Assembly: GCF_007049795.1 (NCBI RefSeq)
Contig: NZ_SCFY01000008.1
Coordinates: forward strand, 155,022 to 219,021
Source: Ectopseudomonas mendocina
Lineage (GTDB): Bacteria; Pseudomonadota; Gammaproteobacteria; Pseudomonadales; Pseudomonadaceae
Length of the DNA: 64,000 nucleotides
Reading direction: 5' to 3'
Shown here: positions 31,576 through 40,734 of the stretch, one piece after another
Layout of the letters: every line of letters begins with the position of its first letter
Numbering within the stretch: position 1 is the first letter of the stretch
Translations under genes and position numbers: made by a program
The notes under the pieces: generated by a model
The model's database searches: none
What the model saw: only the letters and a program-made list of their open reading frames with translations
Told to the model about the DNA's origin: nothing

Positions 31576-32790
31576 TTATTCCTGCCCCTCACGATCACGG
31601 AAGCCCAGCAGATAAAGAATGCCGTCCAGCCCAAGGGTGGAGATCGCCTGCTTGGCCGATTGTTTGACCAACGGCTTGGCGCGGAAAGCCACGCCGAGAC
31701 CGGCCAGACCGAGCATCGGCAGGTCATTGGCACCATCGCCGACAGCGATGGTCTGCTCCAGCTGCAAACCTTCCTTCTGCGCCAGCTCACGCAACAGATC
31801 CGCTTTGCGCTGTGCGTCGACAATGGGCTCGACGGCCACACCGGTGACCTTGCCGTTCTCGATCTGCAGTTCGTTGGCGAACACGTAGTCGATGCCCAGC
31901 TTGGCCTGCAGTTGCTTGGCGAAGTAAGTGAAGCCGCCGGAGAGAATCGCAGTCTTGTAGCCCAGGCGTTTGAGTTCGGCGAACAACACCTCGGCACCCT
32001 CGGTCAGGCGCAGGGACGCGCCGATCTCCTCCAGCACGTCCTCCGACAGCCCCTGCAGCAAGCCCAGGCGCTCCTTGAAGCTGGCGCGGAAATCCAGCTC
32101 GCCGCGCATGGCGCGCTCGGTGATTTCGGCCACCTGCTCACCCACGCCGGCAGCCTTGGCCAACTCGTCGATGACCTCGGCCTCAATCAGCGTCGAGTCC
32201 ATGTCGAACACGGCGAGGCGACGATTGCGACGGAACACCGAGTCGCGCTGGAAGGCGATGTCGACGTTGAGTTCCTGCGCCACGCTGAGGAACTCAGCGC
32301 GCAGGGCAACTGGATCGGCCGGCTCACCACGCACGGAAAACTCGATGCAGCCCTTGCCCTGCTCGGCCGGCATGTCCAGCGGCATGCGCCCGGAAAGACG
32401 GTCGATATGATCGATGTTCAGGCCGTACTTGGCGGTGATCGCACTGACGCGCTGCAACTGCTCGGCGCTGACCTTGCGCGTCAGCAGAGTCACGATATGG
32501 CGCGCCTTGCCCTGGCCACCAACCCACTGACGGTAATCGTCTTCGGAAACCGGAGTGAAACGCACCTGTTGGTCGAGCTCGTAGGCAGTGAACAGCAAGT
32601 CCTTGAGCACCGACTGGGAGCGGCCGTTGTCAGGAATTTCGATAAGGATGCCGAACGACAGGGTGTCGTGGATCACCGCCTGACCGATATCGAGGATGTT
32701 CACCCCGCCTTGAGCCAGCACCCCGGTGATGGCAGCGGTGAGTCCGGGGCGATCTTCGCCGGTGATATTGATCAGGACGATTTCGCGCAA
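31576..32790 (-). CDS. serB: Phosphoserine phosphatase
   Basis: A 404-residue enzyme of the last serine step. Two N-terminal ACT domains (about 1-170, INITGEDRPGLTAAITGVL) precede a HAD phosphatase with FDMDSTLIEAEVIDELA (catalytic Asp), LSGGFTYF and VGDGANDLPML. The start is a TTG seven bases after GGAGG; it gives MREIVLIN, the usual N-terminus. It is convergent with fimX; the terminator between them is split by a small insertion. Confidence 0.96.
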   Translation of the reverse strand: MREIVLINITGEDRPGLTAAITGVLAQGGVNILDIGQAVIHDTLSFGILIEIPDNGRSQSVLKDLLFTAYELDQQVRFTPVSEDDYRQWVGGQGKARHIVTLLTRKVSAEQLQRVSAITAKYGLNIDHIDRLSGRMPLDMPAEQGKGCIEFSVRGEPADPVALRAEFLSVAQELNVDIAFQRDSVFRRNRRLAVFDMDSTLIEAEVIDELAKAAGVGEQVAEITERAMRGELDFRASFKERLGLLQGLSEDVLEEIGASLRLTEGAEVLFAELKRLGYKTAILSGGFTYFAKQLQAKLGIDYVFANELQIENGKVTGVAVEPIVDAQRKADLLRELAQKEGLQLEQTIAVGDGANDLPMLGLAGLGVAFRAKPLVKQSAKQAISTLGLDGILYLLGFRDREGQE

Positions 32791-32964
32791 GACGCACCCT
32801 CCAAGGCAAACGATTGAGGCAGGCAAGCGGCGAATTGGCCACCGACCGACGAAAAGGCGCACATTCTACCCAGTTTCCCGTCGATCCGGGCAGCCATGCG
32901 CTTTGCCCGCCCCAGACCGCTCGCTATACTGCGCGGCAACTTCAGTCGACAAGAGCCGTGCTCT

Positions 32965-34494
32965 GTGAACCGGCCTGCGCCCGTCAAACCCGATAACTTC
33001 TTCATCCTGATCTTCCACGCGCTGCGTCAGCGGCGGGTGCCTCTGGTGCTGCGTATTGCCAGCCACAGCGTGCTGCTGGTAGCCCTGGCAATGGTCATCT
33101 ATGCCTGGGTCATGGGCATGCAGTTCAAGCAGGCCATGCAGCAGCAGGCCGATGCACTGGGTCAGGCGCTGATCACCCAGACGGCGGCGTCGTCCACCGA
33201 GCTGCTGGTGTCCAACGACATCCTCAGCCTCAACGTACTATTGAACAACCTGGCGAAGAACCCGCTGGTTGCCCATGCGGCCATCTACAGCGTGGATAAC
33301 CGCATCCTCGCCGAAGCTGGCTCGCGCCCGACGCGCAGCGTTCTGGGCGAAACCGAGGGTCTGTACACCACCCCCATCACGTTCCAGGAGGTGATGGCCG
33401 GACAGTTGCGCATCAGCCTCGATATGAGCCAGTTCCAGCAGCCGATGACCATCAGCCTGCAGAGCATGGGCATTCTCAGCCTGATCCTGCTGGCACTGAC
33501 CCTGTCGCTGAGCATGCGCCTGGGCCGTTACATTTCCACGCCCTTGCTGCAAATGCGCCTGTGGCTGCGTGACCCGGACGACCCTGCACCGGGGGCGGGG
33601 CGCAACGACGAGATCGGTGATCTGGCGCGTCAACTGCAGGCGCGCCTGGTACCGGAAAAACCGGAGCCCGAACAGGAACTGGATGACGAACAGCTGCTCG
33701 ATGACAGCGAGGACTATGTGCCAGAAGAAGACGACGAGCGCTTCGACGAGCGGGAGGAGATCGAGGCCGAGCATGCCTTCGATGAAACGCACATCAGCGA
33801 TGAAGATGGCGATGACGAGCAGCTCAAGCCCTGGCCCGACGCCATAGAGCCGGATGATCCCTTTGCCAACCTGCGTGACGACTCCGAAGCGCCTGCGCCG
33901 GTCGCCAAGGCTCCGCGCCCCTCGCAAGCCAGCGCCGTGCTGGCCATTCAACTCGGTGCTCAGGAGCAGCTTCGTCGCCTGCCGCGTACGCGACTACTGG
34001 ACCTGCTGGATCGCTATCGGGGCTGCCTGGAACAAGCTGCCGCGCTCTACCAAGGGCAACTGCATACCCTCAAGGACGGCAGCAGCCTGATGCTGTTCCA
34101 TGAGCGCGAATGCGGCGAAGACTACCTGACCCACGCGATCTGCTGTGGCGAGCTGATGCGCGCCCTGGGCCATGCCCTGCAGATCGAGGTCGCCGACAGC
34201 GGCATCACCCTGCAACTGCAGTTGGGGCTGACCTTGGGCCGTGATCTGGAAGAACTGGGCCAGGCCGACCTGCTGCTCAGCGACAGCGCCCTGGACGCCC
34301 TGGCCTTGTCGCAACACAGCCGCAACCTGCTGCTGGTCGAGCAACGCGTCGCGCAGGATGCCCTGGCCCGCCAGCGCGCCCGCATCCGCCCGATTGCCAG
34401 CCCGGAAGGGGCCAGCTGCGTGGAGCGCCTGCTCGATCCTTATCCGGCACTGCTCGAGCGGCAGTTGACGCGCATGCGCGACAGCCGAGTGTGA
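32965..34494 (+). CDS. AhpA-type membrane protein with acidic cytoplasmic linker
   Basis: A 509-residue protein like PA4961. It has an N-terminal helix (about 25-50, VLRIASHSVLLVALAMVIYAW), a periplasmic segment, and a second helix (about 170-190, LLALTLSLSMRL). Then come a HAMP-like segment, a very acidic region (about 235-300, rich in D and E) and a C-terminal domain with cyclase-like predicted topology. The start is a GTG after AAGAGCC, shortly after a weak upstream ATG. Homologues are linked to peroxide and virulence traits in the literature; the role here is not established. Confidence 0.68.
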   Translation: MNRPAPVKPDNFFILIFHALRQRRVPLVLRIASHSVLLVALAMVIYAWVMGMQFKQAMQQQADALGQALITQTAASSTELLVSNDILSLNVLLNNLAKNPLVAHAAIYSVDNRILAEAGSRPTRSVLGETEGLYTTPITFQEVMAGQLRISLDMSQFQQPMTISLQSMGILSLILLALTLSLSMRLGRYISTPLLQMRLWLRDPDDPAPGAGRNDEIGDLARQLQARLVPEKPEPEQELDDEQLLDDSEDYVPEEDDERFDEREEIEAEHAFDETHISDEDGDDEQLKPWPDAIEPDDPFANLRDDSEAPAPVAKAPRPSQASAVLAIQLGAQEQLRRLPRTRLLDLLDRYRGCLEQAAALYQGQLHTLKDGSSLMLFHERECGEDYLTHAICCGELMRALGHALQIEVADSGITLQLQLGLTLGRDLEELGQADLLLSDSALDALALSQHSRNLLLVEQRVAQDALARQRARIRPIASPEGASCVERLLDPYPALLERQLTRMRDSRV

Positions 34495-34510
34495 AAGCGG
34501 CGCAGCCCAT

Positions 34511-34563
34511 GTAGGGCGGGTGCAACCCGCCAGAAGGCCAACGGCGGGTTACACCCGCCCTAC
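34511..34563. repeat. Palindromic intergenic repeat (GTAGGGCGGGTG type)
   Basis: GTAGGGCGGGTGCAACCCGCC, an 11-bp spacer and GGCGGGTTACACCCGCCCTAC form a near-perfect inverted repeat of two 21-bp arms. The right arm, read on the minus strand, begins with the TAG stop of the neighbouring gene. It could serve as a bidirectional terminator between the convergent genes. Confidence 0.75.
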
Positions 34564-35468
34564 GCGCTGGCCAATGCTCGCCGCTGCGGGGGTTTCACAC
34601 CGTAGCGCTGCAGCCAGTCTTTCCAGCGAATCCGCTCGTCGCGCACCAGCCAGCCCTCCTGCTCGGCGAAGCTCTCCGACAGCCACAGGCCGCGGGTACC
34701 GGCAGGCCGCAACTCGCCTTTGCTCAGGGTGAACAGCTCGCCACTGGGCGCCCCCCGCTGCAGCGCCAACAGGTAAAGATCCGGGCGACGACGCTCCAGC
34801 CGCGCCACCAACCGGCCCTCCTCCAGGCATTCATCGACATGGAACAGACTCAGTTGGCGGGCATCGCGTGGCAGCTCCAGGCTAAGGTCATAGACCAGCT
34901 GCAAGGATGCCGTAGGCAGATGCACATAGGCGCGCGGACGCTCGAGCAAGGTCAGGTTGCCGCACTGCACTGGCCGCGCAGCGCCGGACAGCGGGCTGAG
35001 ACGAAAGTGACTCGACTCGCGATAGCGCAGCGCACCCTGATAGGGCGTGGGCAACCAGGTATCGGCAAAACGCCCGCCCAGCCAGCCATCGGCACTCTCC
35101 AGCAGGCATTCCTCGGCTACTTCCTGAACCGCGGTAAGCAACGGCAGATTCAGCTCATGCGCCGGCACGTAGCCGGAAATCAGCTTGAGGACTGTGTCAC
35201 CGCGATCCGGGCGGCGCTGGCGCACCAGCAACCAGTAGTCACGACCGTGCAAGCGCAGGGTCATGCGTACCGATACGCCAAGGTTGGCCAGCTCGATGGA
35301 AAAGCGCGAACTGTCCGCCACCTCGACCGGACGGCGGCGTTCGAGCATCTGCTGGAAATTCAGCGGCTGCCCCAGGCTCTGGTATCTCAGACCATCGGGG
35401 CTAGCTTCGACGAGCAGTGGCAGGGTCTTGAAGTTACTCGGGTCCTTGCGGATCAGCGTACGCGGCAT
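34560..35468 (-). CDS. Conserved protein of unknown function with a degenerate Nudix-like box
   Basis: A 302-residue protein homologous by position to PA4962. The region about 110-130 reads GYVPAHELNLPLL then QEVAEECLLE, resembling a Nudix box (GX5E...REUXEEXGU) but with two extra residues, Q for R and no Gly near the end. Nudix activity is therefore doubtful. The rest is rich in Arg and Leu and shows no membrane span. It ends in a palindromic repeat. Some databases label it a metal ABC transporter ATPase, for which I see no P-loop. Confidence 0.72.
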   Translation of the reverse strand: MPRTLIRKDPSNFKTLPLLVEASPDGLRYQSLGQPLNFQQMLERRRPVEVADSSRFSIELANLGVSVRMTLRLHGRDYWLLVRQRRPDRGDTVLKLISGYVPAHELNLPLLTAVQEVAEECLLESADGWLGGRFADTWLPTPYQGALRYRESSHFRLSPLSGAARPVQCGNLTLLERPRAYVHLPTASLQLVYDLSLELPRDARQLSLFHVDECLEEGRLVARLERRRPDLYLLALQRGAPSGELFTLSKGELRPAGTRGLWLSESFAEQEGWLVRDERIRWKDWLQRYGVKPPQRRALASA

Positions 35469-35617
35469 CTCGACTCCTTGTTCCGGCTGGGCGTGAATCC
35501 AGCTCGACGAGCGGCCTTCACGCGAGGATCAGGTTGAAGCGAAAACCGCTCAAGGCTGCCCCAAGCCGACCACTCAGCACAACCCAAGGCTGTAAGAGGA
35601 CGTGACCGGGGACCTCA

Positions 35618-35801
35618 GAACCTGTTCACGATCTGCTGCGCTTCGGCGCTACTGCGTTAAAAATAAGCTGGAGCGCCAGCCCGGTCGAAATGCTCATGTA
35701 CAACAGTACAGTCGCCCGCGACTCCGACCGTTCCTCGCTTGTTTTTGCGGGGCCGCCATCGGTGTTGTATCGCTCTAGCTCGCGAGATCGTGAATAGGTT
35801 C
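35618..35801. mobile_element. 184-bp MITE-like element with TCA target duplication
   Basis: The ends are inverted: GAACCTGTTCACGATCT at the left and AGATCGTGAATAGGTTC at the right, 16 of 17 matching. TCA flanks both sides, as expected of IS5-family 3-bp TNA duplications. The right TCA is the TGA stop of the aldo-keto reductase gene. The core contains CAAAAACAAGCGA (rightward on the minus strand) and CGACCGGGCTGGCG, also found at 39166-39324. It fills nearly all the 333-bp gap after the unknown gene. No coding capacity. Confidence 0.72.
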
Positions 35802-36611
35802 TCAGCGGATACCCTGCAAAACCGCCGCGACCGTCTCGACATTGGCCGCCAGGTGCGCGGGCGTGATGGTGCCAACGATGGCGCTGCTGACGCCCGGATG
35901 AGCGAAGATCAGTTCGAAGCTGGCACGTACAGGATCGACACCCTCGGCCAGGCAGGCATGCCCACTGGCCAACGCTTTCTTGATCAGAATGCCCTTGGCG
36001 TGACTGGCAGCGTAGTCCAACACCGGCTTCTCGCCCTGCTCACTCAGGTTATAAGTGACCATGGCGCAGTCGCCTTGCTCCAGCGCCAGCAGCCCACCCT
36101 CGACGGTCTTGCCGGAAATCCCGTAGCCGAGGATCTTGCCCTCGCGCTTGAGCGCTGCCAGCGTCTCGTACACGCCCGTTTCACGCAGTACCGCCAGATC
36201 GTTGCCATCGGAGTGCACCAACAGCAGGTCGATACGGTCGGTCTCCAAGCGTTTGAGGCTGCGCTCGACCGACAGGCGGGTATGCGCGGCGGAAAAATCG
36301 AAGTGCGACTGGCCCTGCTCAAACTCCTCACCGGTCTTGCTGACGATCACCCACTCATCGCGCTGGCCACGCAGCAGTGGACCGAGGCGTTGCTCGCTGA
36401 CGCCGTAAGCCGGCGCGGTATCGATCAGATTGATGCCCAGCTCGCGAGCCTGCCGCAGCAAGGCCAGGGCCTGCATATCGTCAGGGATGGTGAAACCGTT
36501 GGGATACTTCACGCCCTGATCACGGCCGAGCTTGACCGTACCCAGACCCAGCGGCGAAACGCGCAAGCCGGTGGAGCCCAGCGGGCGATGCAGATCGTGC
36601 AGGGTGCTCAT
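35802..36611 (-). CDS. Aldo/keto reductase
   Basis: A 269-residue NADPH-dependent oxidoreductase of the AKR fold. The catalytic Tyr is in DTAPAYGVSEQRLG, the Lys/Asp relay region in VIVSKTGEEFE, and LLLVHSDG marks the middle of the barrel. It is shorter than most AKRs (about 310-330), lacking part of the C-terminal loop, so substrate is not predictable. The start MSTLHDL overlaps the stop of the FAD gene as ATGA. The stop lies at the edge of a small repeat element. Confidence 0.82.
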   Translation of the reverse strand: MSTLHDLHRPLGSTGLRVSPLGLGTVKLGRDQGVKYPNGFTIPDDMQALALLRQARELGINLIDTAPAYGVSEQRLGPLLRGQRDEWVIVSKTGEEFEQGQSHFDFSAAHTRLSVERSLKRLETDRIDLLLVHSDGNDLAVLRETGVYETLAALKREGKILGYGISGKTVEGGLLALEQGDCAMVTYNLSEQGEKPVLDYAASHAKGILIKKALASGHACLAEGVDPVRASFELIFAHPGVSSAIVGTITPAHLAANVETVAAVLQGIR

Positions 36612-37783
36612 GGTAACAGTGCCTCCCATACCGGCTGCCCCAGCGCGGGGCGCGGCAGCTCAGGCAACGGCGCATGGCCAGCCGGCTGTACCTTGTCCCG
36701 CTGCAGGGCGGCCAGTACGCGGTCGGCGAAATCCGGCGCCAGCGCCAGCTTGGTCGGCCAGCCCACCAACAGGCGCTGCTGTTCGGCGAGGAAAGCGTTG
36801 TCCGGGCGCACCAGGCCCGACTGCGCGGGCTCGGCGCGATCAACGCGCAATGTCGCCCAGCGCGTCTGGCTCTGGTCGACCCAGGGCAGCAGCGAGGCCA
36901 CTTCCTTTTGCGCCGCCTGAATCTGAGCGCCTTCGTCGCGCGCAACGCCGTCAGCCTCGGCCAGATCGCCGCCCAGGTACCAGACCCACTGGCCATCGGC
37001 GGCCGGATGGGTGGTGACGGTGACCCGCGGCTTCGGCCCACCGCCGAGGCAGTGCGCGTACAGCGGCTTCAGTGCCGGCCCCTTGGCCAACACCATATGC
37101 AGCGGGCGCAACTGCTGCGCGGGCTGTTCGATGCCCAGCGCGGCGAGCAGCTCGGCATTACCGGCCCCGGCGCTGAGCACCACGCGCTGCGCGCGAATCT
37201 CGCGACCGTCGACGATCAACCCGCACAGCTCACCGTTTTCCTGCAGCGGTTCGATACGCTCGGCGGCAAGCAGGCCATCACCGGCCAGTTCGGCCAGACG
37301 TGCGATCAGACTCGGCACATCGAGCACCAGCTCGGCGAGTCGATAGACCTTGCCCTTGAACTTCGGGTGCTGCAGCGCCGGCGGTAATTGCTCACCCTTG
37401 ACCTGATCGACCCGACCGCGCACCGCCTTGCTGGCAAAGAAGCTGGTGAGGTTGCCGGCCAGGGTACCGGGCGACCAGAGATAATGGGCGTCGGACAGGA
37501 TGCGCACACCGGAGAGGTCCAGCTCGCCACTGCCGGCCAGCGCTTCGCGCCAGCGGCGCGGCATATCGGCGATAGCTTCGGAAGCACCGGTCAGCGCGCC
37601 ATGCAGGGCATATTTGGCACCGCCATGAATGATGCCCTGCGACTTCAGGCTCTGCCCGCCGCCCAGGCTGCCGCGCTCCACCAGAACGGTGGCGAAGCCC
37701 TGCTGACGCAGGCGCGCATTGAGCCAGAGGCCGGCGATACCGCCGCCGACGATCAGGACATCGGTGCTGAGAGACTGGGACAT
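36608..37783 (-). CDS. FAD-dependent oxidoreductase (DAO family)
   Basis: A 391-residue flavoprotein with the dinucleotide-binding start DVLIVGGGIAGLWLNARL and SLGGGQSLKSQGIIHGG, then VVLSAGAGNAELLAALG at the second FAD contact. It resembles glycerol-3-phosphate or amino-acid oxidases of the DAO fold. The substrate is unknown. It is in an operon with the aldo-keto reductase (4-bp overlap), suggesting a shared small-molecule redox pathway. It follows the SMR gene by 63 bp in the same direction. Confidence 0.83.
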   Translation of the reverse strand: MSQSLSTDVLIVGGGIAGLWLNARLRQQGFATVLVERGSLGGGQSLKSQGIIHGGAKYALHGALTGASEAIADMPRRWREALAGSGELDLSGVRILSDAHYLWSPGTLAGNLTSFFASKAVRGRVDQVKGEQLPPALQHPKFKGKVYRLAELVLDVPSLIARLAELAGDGLLAAERIEPLQENGELCGLIVDGREIRAQRVVLSAGAGNAELLAALGIEQPAQQLRPLHMVLAKGPALKPLYAHCLGGGPKPRVTVTTHPAADGQWVWYLGGDLAEADGVARDEGAQIQAAQKEVASLLPWVDQSQTRWATLRVDRAEPAQSGLVRPDNAFLAEQQRLLVGWPTKLALAPDFADRVLAALQRDKVQPAGHAPLPELPRPALGQPVWEALLP

Positions 37784-37846
37784 GAACGGGCCTCGGCGAA
37801 AAACAGGCGCGCAGTATAACCCGTCAACTTCCTCGCCCGCGGCCCA

Positions 37847-38179
37847 TCAGTGCCCGGTCGATTGCGAGAACAGCTGGATCACCACCACGCCACTGACGAT
37901 CAGCCCCATGCCGAGCACGGCCGGCAGATCGAGCTTTTGCTGGTAGATGAACATCGCCGCGATGCTGACCAGGACGATACCCAATCCTGCCCAGATGGCG
38001 TAGGCGATGCCCACCGGGATGGTGCGCACCACCAGAATCAGCATCCAGAAGGCGATCGCGTAACCGCCGATCACCAGCAACAGCGGCAAAGGTTTGTTGA
38101 AGCCGTCGATAGCCTTCATCGAGGTGGTGGCGATCACCTCGGCCGCGATGGCAATGGCGAGATAGAGGTATCCGGGCAT
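37847..38179 (-). CDS. Small multidrug resistance (SMR) efflux protein
   Basis: A 110-residue four-helix protein of the EmrE type. Helix 1 has the essential Glu14 in AIAAEVIATTSMK; the YAIWAGLGIVL stretch in helix 3 and the closing SGVVVIQLFS helix are typical. It should export cationic dyes and quaternary ammonium compounds as an antiparallel dimer driven by protons. It is divergent from the LysR gene with 89 bp between them, so may be its target. Confidence 0.9.
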   Translation of the reverse strand: MPGYLYLAIAIAAEVIATTSMKAIDGFNKPLPLLLVIGGYAIAFWMLILVVRTIPVGIAYAIWAGLGIVLVSIAAMFIYQQKLDLPAVLGMGLIVSGVVVIQLFSQSTGH

Positions 38180-38241
38180 GGTGGCGACTCCTGAAAGATG
38201 GCCACAATTCTAAGTTCTTCCATGATGGGATAAAGTCATTA

Positions 38242-38262
38242 CCTATCTGCCATCAAGATAGG
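38242..38262. promoter_or_regulatory. LysR-type operator candidate
   Basis: CTATCT, seven bases, AGATAG forms an inverted repeat in the 89-bp divergent gap, with an ATC-N9-GAT core close to the T-N11-A LysR box. It sits about 8 bp before the LysR ATG, so it may be autoregulatory. The SMR gene could be the other target. Confidence 0.4.
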
Positions 38263-38268
38263 CTGACC

Positions 38269-39156
38269 ATGAACTGGAATCTCGATCAGCTGCAACTGTT
38301 CGTCCTGACCGCAGAGAGTCGATCCTTCTCCGGCGCAGCGCGGCAAACCGGCCGCGCGCAATCGGCTGTCAGCACCGCCATCGCCCTGCTCGAGAGTGAC
38401 CTCGGCGTGACCCTTTTCGAACGCAGCAGTGGGCGCCAGCCACGCCTGACCGAAGCAGGCGTCGCGCTGCTGGAGCAGGCTCGCAGCGTGTTGCAGCAAT
38501 GCGAACGACTGGACGGCCGCGCGCTCGGTCTGGCACGCGGCGAGGAGGCGCGTCTGCGCCTGGCACAGGACGAAGCCATGCCCTACCAGCCGGTGCTGGC
38601 CAGCCTGGAAGCTTTAGCAGATGCCTTTCCCTTGCTCGAAGTGCAGCTTTCCAGCGGCGCGCAGGGCGACGTGGCGCGCAAGCTGCTGCAGCGCCAGGCC
38701 GACCTGGGCCTGCTGTTTCATCATGAACAGATGCCGCGGGAACTGGAGAGCCAGCGTCTGGGCACCATCGAGATGGTCACGGTATGCAGCCCGAACCATC
38801 CGCTGGCTGCACTCGACAGCGTGGAGCGGCGTGACCTGGCCGAACATCGCCAATTGCTGATGACGCCGCAGGACAGCCACTACCCCGGCGGCGAGCAGAT
38901 CAGTCCGCTGGTGTGGCGTGCCGACAGCTTCTATGTGATGGCCGAGCTGGTGATACGCGGCGTTGGCTGGGCCTGGCTGCCGCGCCATGTGGCGCAGTAC
39001 CCGACCTACCAGGGCCACCTGCAGGAACTGCGCAGCGACTGGGCGCCGCTGCCGCTGGTGGTGGAGCTCGTCACCCGGCGCGACGGCGCGCTCGGCCCGG
39101 CGGCCAACTGGCTGGCCGACTGCCTGGCGCGCGAACTGCTGCGCCCGCAGGCATGA
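38269..39156 (+). CDS. LysR-family transcriptional regulator
   Basis: A 295-residue regulator. The winged-helix DNA-binding domain (1-60) includes FVLTAESRSFSGAARQTGR and AQSAVSTAIALLESDLG. The C-terminal substrate-binding domain follows from about 90 and ends with a Leu/Arg-rich tail. The inducer is not known. It is divergent from the SMR pump. The gene is followed by a small repeat element before waaA. Confidence 0.9.
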   Translation: MNWNLDQLQLFVLTAESRSFSGAARQTGRAQSAVSTAIALLESDLGVTLFERSSGRQPRLTEAGVALLEQARSVLQQCERLDGRALGLARGEEARLRLAQDEAMPYQPVLASLEALADAFPLLEVQLSSGAQGDVARKLLQRQADLGLLFHHEQMPRELESQRLGTIEMVTVCSPNHPLAALDSVERRDLAEHRQLLMTPQDSHYPGGEQISPLVWRADSFYVMAELVIRGVGWAWLPRHVAQYPTYQGHLQELRSDWAPLPLVVELVTRRDGALGPAANWLADCLARELLRPQA

Positions 39157-39165
39157 CTGCCCGCC

Positions 39166-39324
39166 AGGGCACCTCTCTGAAAACGTAGGCGAGGCGGTCA
39201 GCACAAGGCAAAAACAAGCGAAAAAGCGCAGTTTACGAGTTGTAAATGAGCATTTGACCGGGCTGGCGTTCCAGATTGTTTTTAACGCAGTGATGACAAC
39301 GCAGGTAGTTTTTAGAGGTGCCCT
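39166..39324. mobile_element. 159-bp MITE-like element before waaA
   Basis: Ends AGGGCACCTCT and AGAGGTGCCCT are inverted. The interior contains CAAAAACAAGCGA and GACCGGGCTGGCG-TCCAG followed by TTTTTAACGCAGT, all shared with the element at 35618-35801, whose terminal repeats are different. No clear target duplication can be seen. No coding capacity. It lies in the leader of waaA and could affect its promoter. Confidence 0.6.
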
Positions 39325-39360
39325 TCCAGCGCATGGCGGGCGGCGCTAAGCTGCGCCCCC

Positions 39361-40626
39361 ATGAACAGACTCATCTACACCCTGCTGCTGCACCTGGCCC
39401 TGCCCCTGATTGCCCTGCGCCTGGCCCTGCGCGCGCGCAAGGCGCCGGCTTACGCGCGGCGTATCAACGAACGATTCTCCCTTGGCCTGCCAACGATGCA
39501 GCCCGGAGGGATCTGGGTGCACGCGGTATCGGTCGGTGAGAGCATCGCCGCCGCGCCGATGATCCGCGCGCTGCAGTCGCACTATCCCGAGTTACCGATC
39601 ACCGTCACCTGCATGACGCCGACCGGCTCCGAGCGCATCCAGGCCATGTTCGGCAACAGCGTGCAGCACTGCTACCTGCCCTACGACCTGCCGTGGGCCT
39701 CCGCGCGCTTTCTCGACCGCGTACAGCCGTCCCTGGCCGTGGTGATGGAAACCGAGCTGTGGCCGAACCATATCCATCAATGCGCCAAGCGCGGCATTCC
39801 GGTGGCATTGGCCAATGCTCGCCTGTCCGAGCGCTCGGCGCGCGGCTATGCGCGTTTCGCCAAGCTCACCGCGCCGATGCTCGCCGAGCTGTCGCTGATC
39901 GCCGTGCAGACCCAGGCCGAGGCGCAGCGTTTTCTGACCTTGGGCGCACGCCCCGAGTGCGTGGAAGTGACCGGTTCGATCAAGTTCGACCTGAAGATCG
40001 ATGCTGAGCTGCCGCAGCGGGCGGTTGAATTACGCCGCCAGTGGCAGGCCGAACAGCGCCCGGTGTGGATCGCGGCCAGCACCCATGCAGGTGAAGACGA
40101 GATCATCCTCGCCGCCCATCGCCAGTTGCTGAAGTCTCGATCGGACGCACTGCTGATCCTGGTGCCGCGTCACCCCGAGCGTTTCAACTCGGTCCACGAA
40201 CTGTGCCTGAGCCAGGACCTGAACACTCGCCGTCGCTCCACCGGCGAGGCTGTACAGCCTGGCGATCAGGTGCTGCTGGGCGACACCATGGGCGAGCTGC
40301 TGTTTCTCTACGCCTTGGCCGATATCGCCTTCGTCGGCGGCAGCCTGGTAGCCAACGGCGGCCACAATCTTTTGGAGCCGGCGGCACTGGGTAAGCCTGT
40401 GCTGAGCGGCCCGCACCTGTTCAACTTCCTGGAAATCGCCGCGCAACTGCGCGAAGCCGGTGCCCTGAGCGAAGTGGAAACTGCCCAGCAGTTGGCAGGC
40501 AGGCTTGCGACGCTGCTGGAAGAGCCTGGCGAGATGCAGCGCATGAGCCAGGCCGGCCTTGCCGTACTCAAGGCCAATCAAGGCGCGCTGGAGCGGCTGC
40601 TGGAGGGGTTGCGCCGTCTGATGTAA
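39361..40626 (+). CDS. waaA: 3-deoxy-D-manno-octulosonic acid transferase
   Basis: A 421-residue inner-membrane glycosyltransferase (GT30) that adds Kdo residues to lipid IVA. The N-terminal anchor is LIYTLLLHLALPLIALRLAL. WVHAVSVGESIAAAPMI holds the conserved Glu, and the C-terminal half has VPRHPERFN and the SLVANGGHNLLEPA donor site. The size matches the family. It is convergent with opmH and separated by a bidirectional terminator. Confidence 0.96.
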   Translation: MNRLIYTLLLHLALPLIALRLALRARKAPAYARRINERFSLGLPTMQPGGIWVHAVSVGESIAAAPMIRALQSHYPELPITVTCMTPTGSERIQAMFGNSVQHCYLPYDLPWASARFLDRVQPSLAVVMETELWPNHIHQCAKRGIPVALANARLSERSARGYARFAKLTAPMLAELSLIAVQTQAEAQRFLTLGARPECVEVTGSIKFDLKIDAELPQRAVELRRQWQAEQRPVWIAASTHAGEDEIILAAHRQLLKSRSDALLILVPRHPERFNSVHELCLSQDLNTRRRSTGEAVQPGDQVLLGDTMGELLFLYALADIAFVGGSLVANGGHNLLEPAALGKPVLSGPHLFNFLEIAAQLREAGALSEVETAQQLAGRLATLLEEPGEMQRMSQAGLAVLKANQGALERLLEGLRRLM

Positions 40627-40734
40627 CCCTCAGTAGCCCCAGATTGCATCCGGTTACGGCTGCCACAGGCAGGGTACTTACGCACAGCCAAACACGCCAC
40701 GCAGAACGCCCTGCGCGGGACAAATGCCACAAAC

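Noticed and set aside
33238..33951. A 237-codon minus-strand reading inside the AhpA-type gene
   Set aside because: Shadow of the acidic linker, with no family or start signal.
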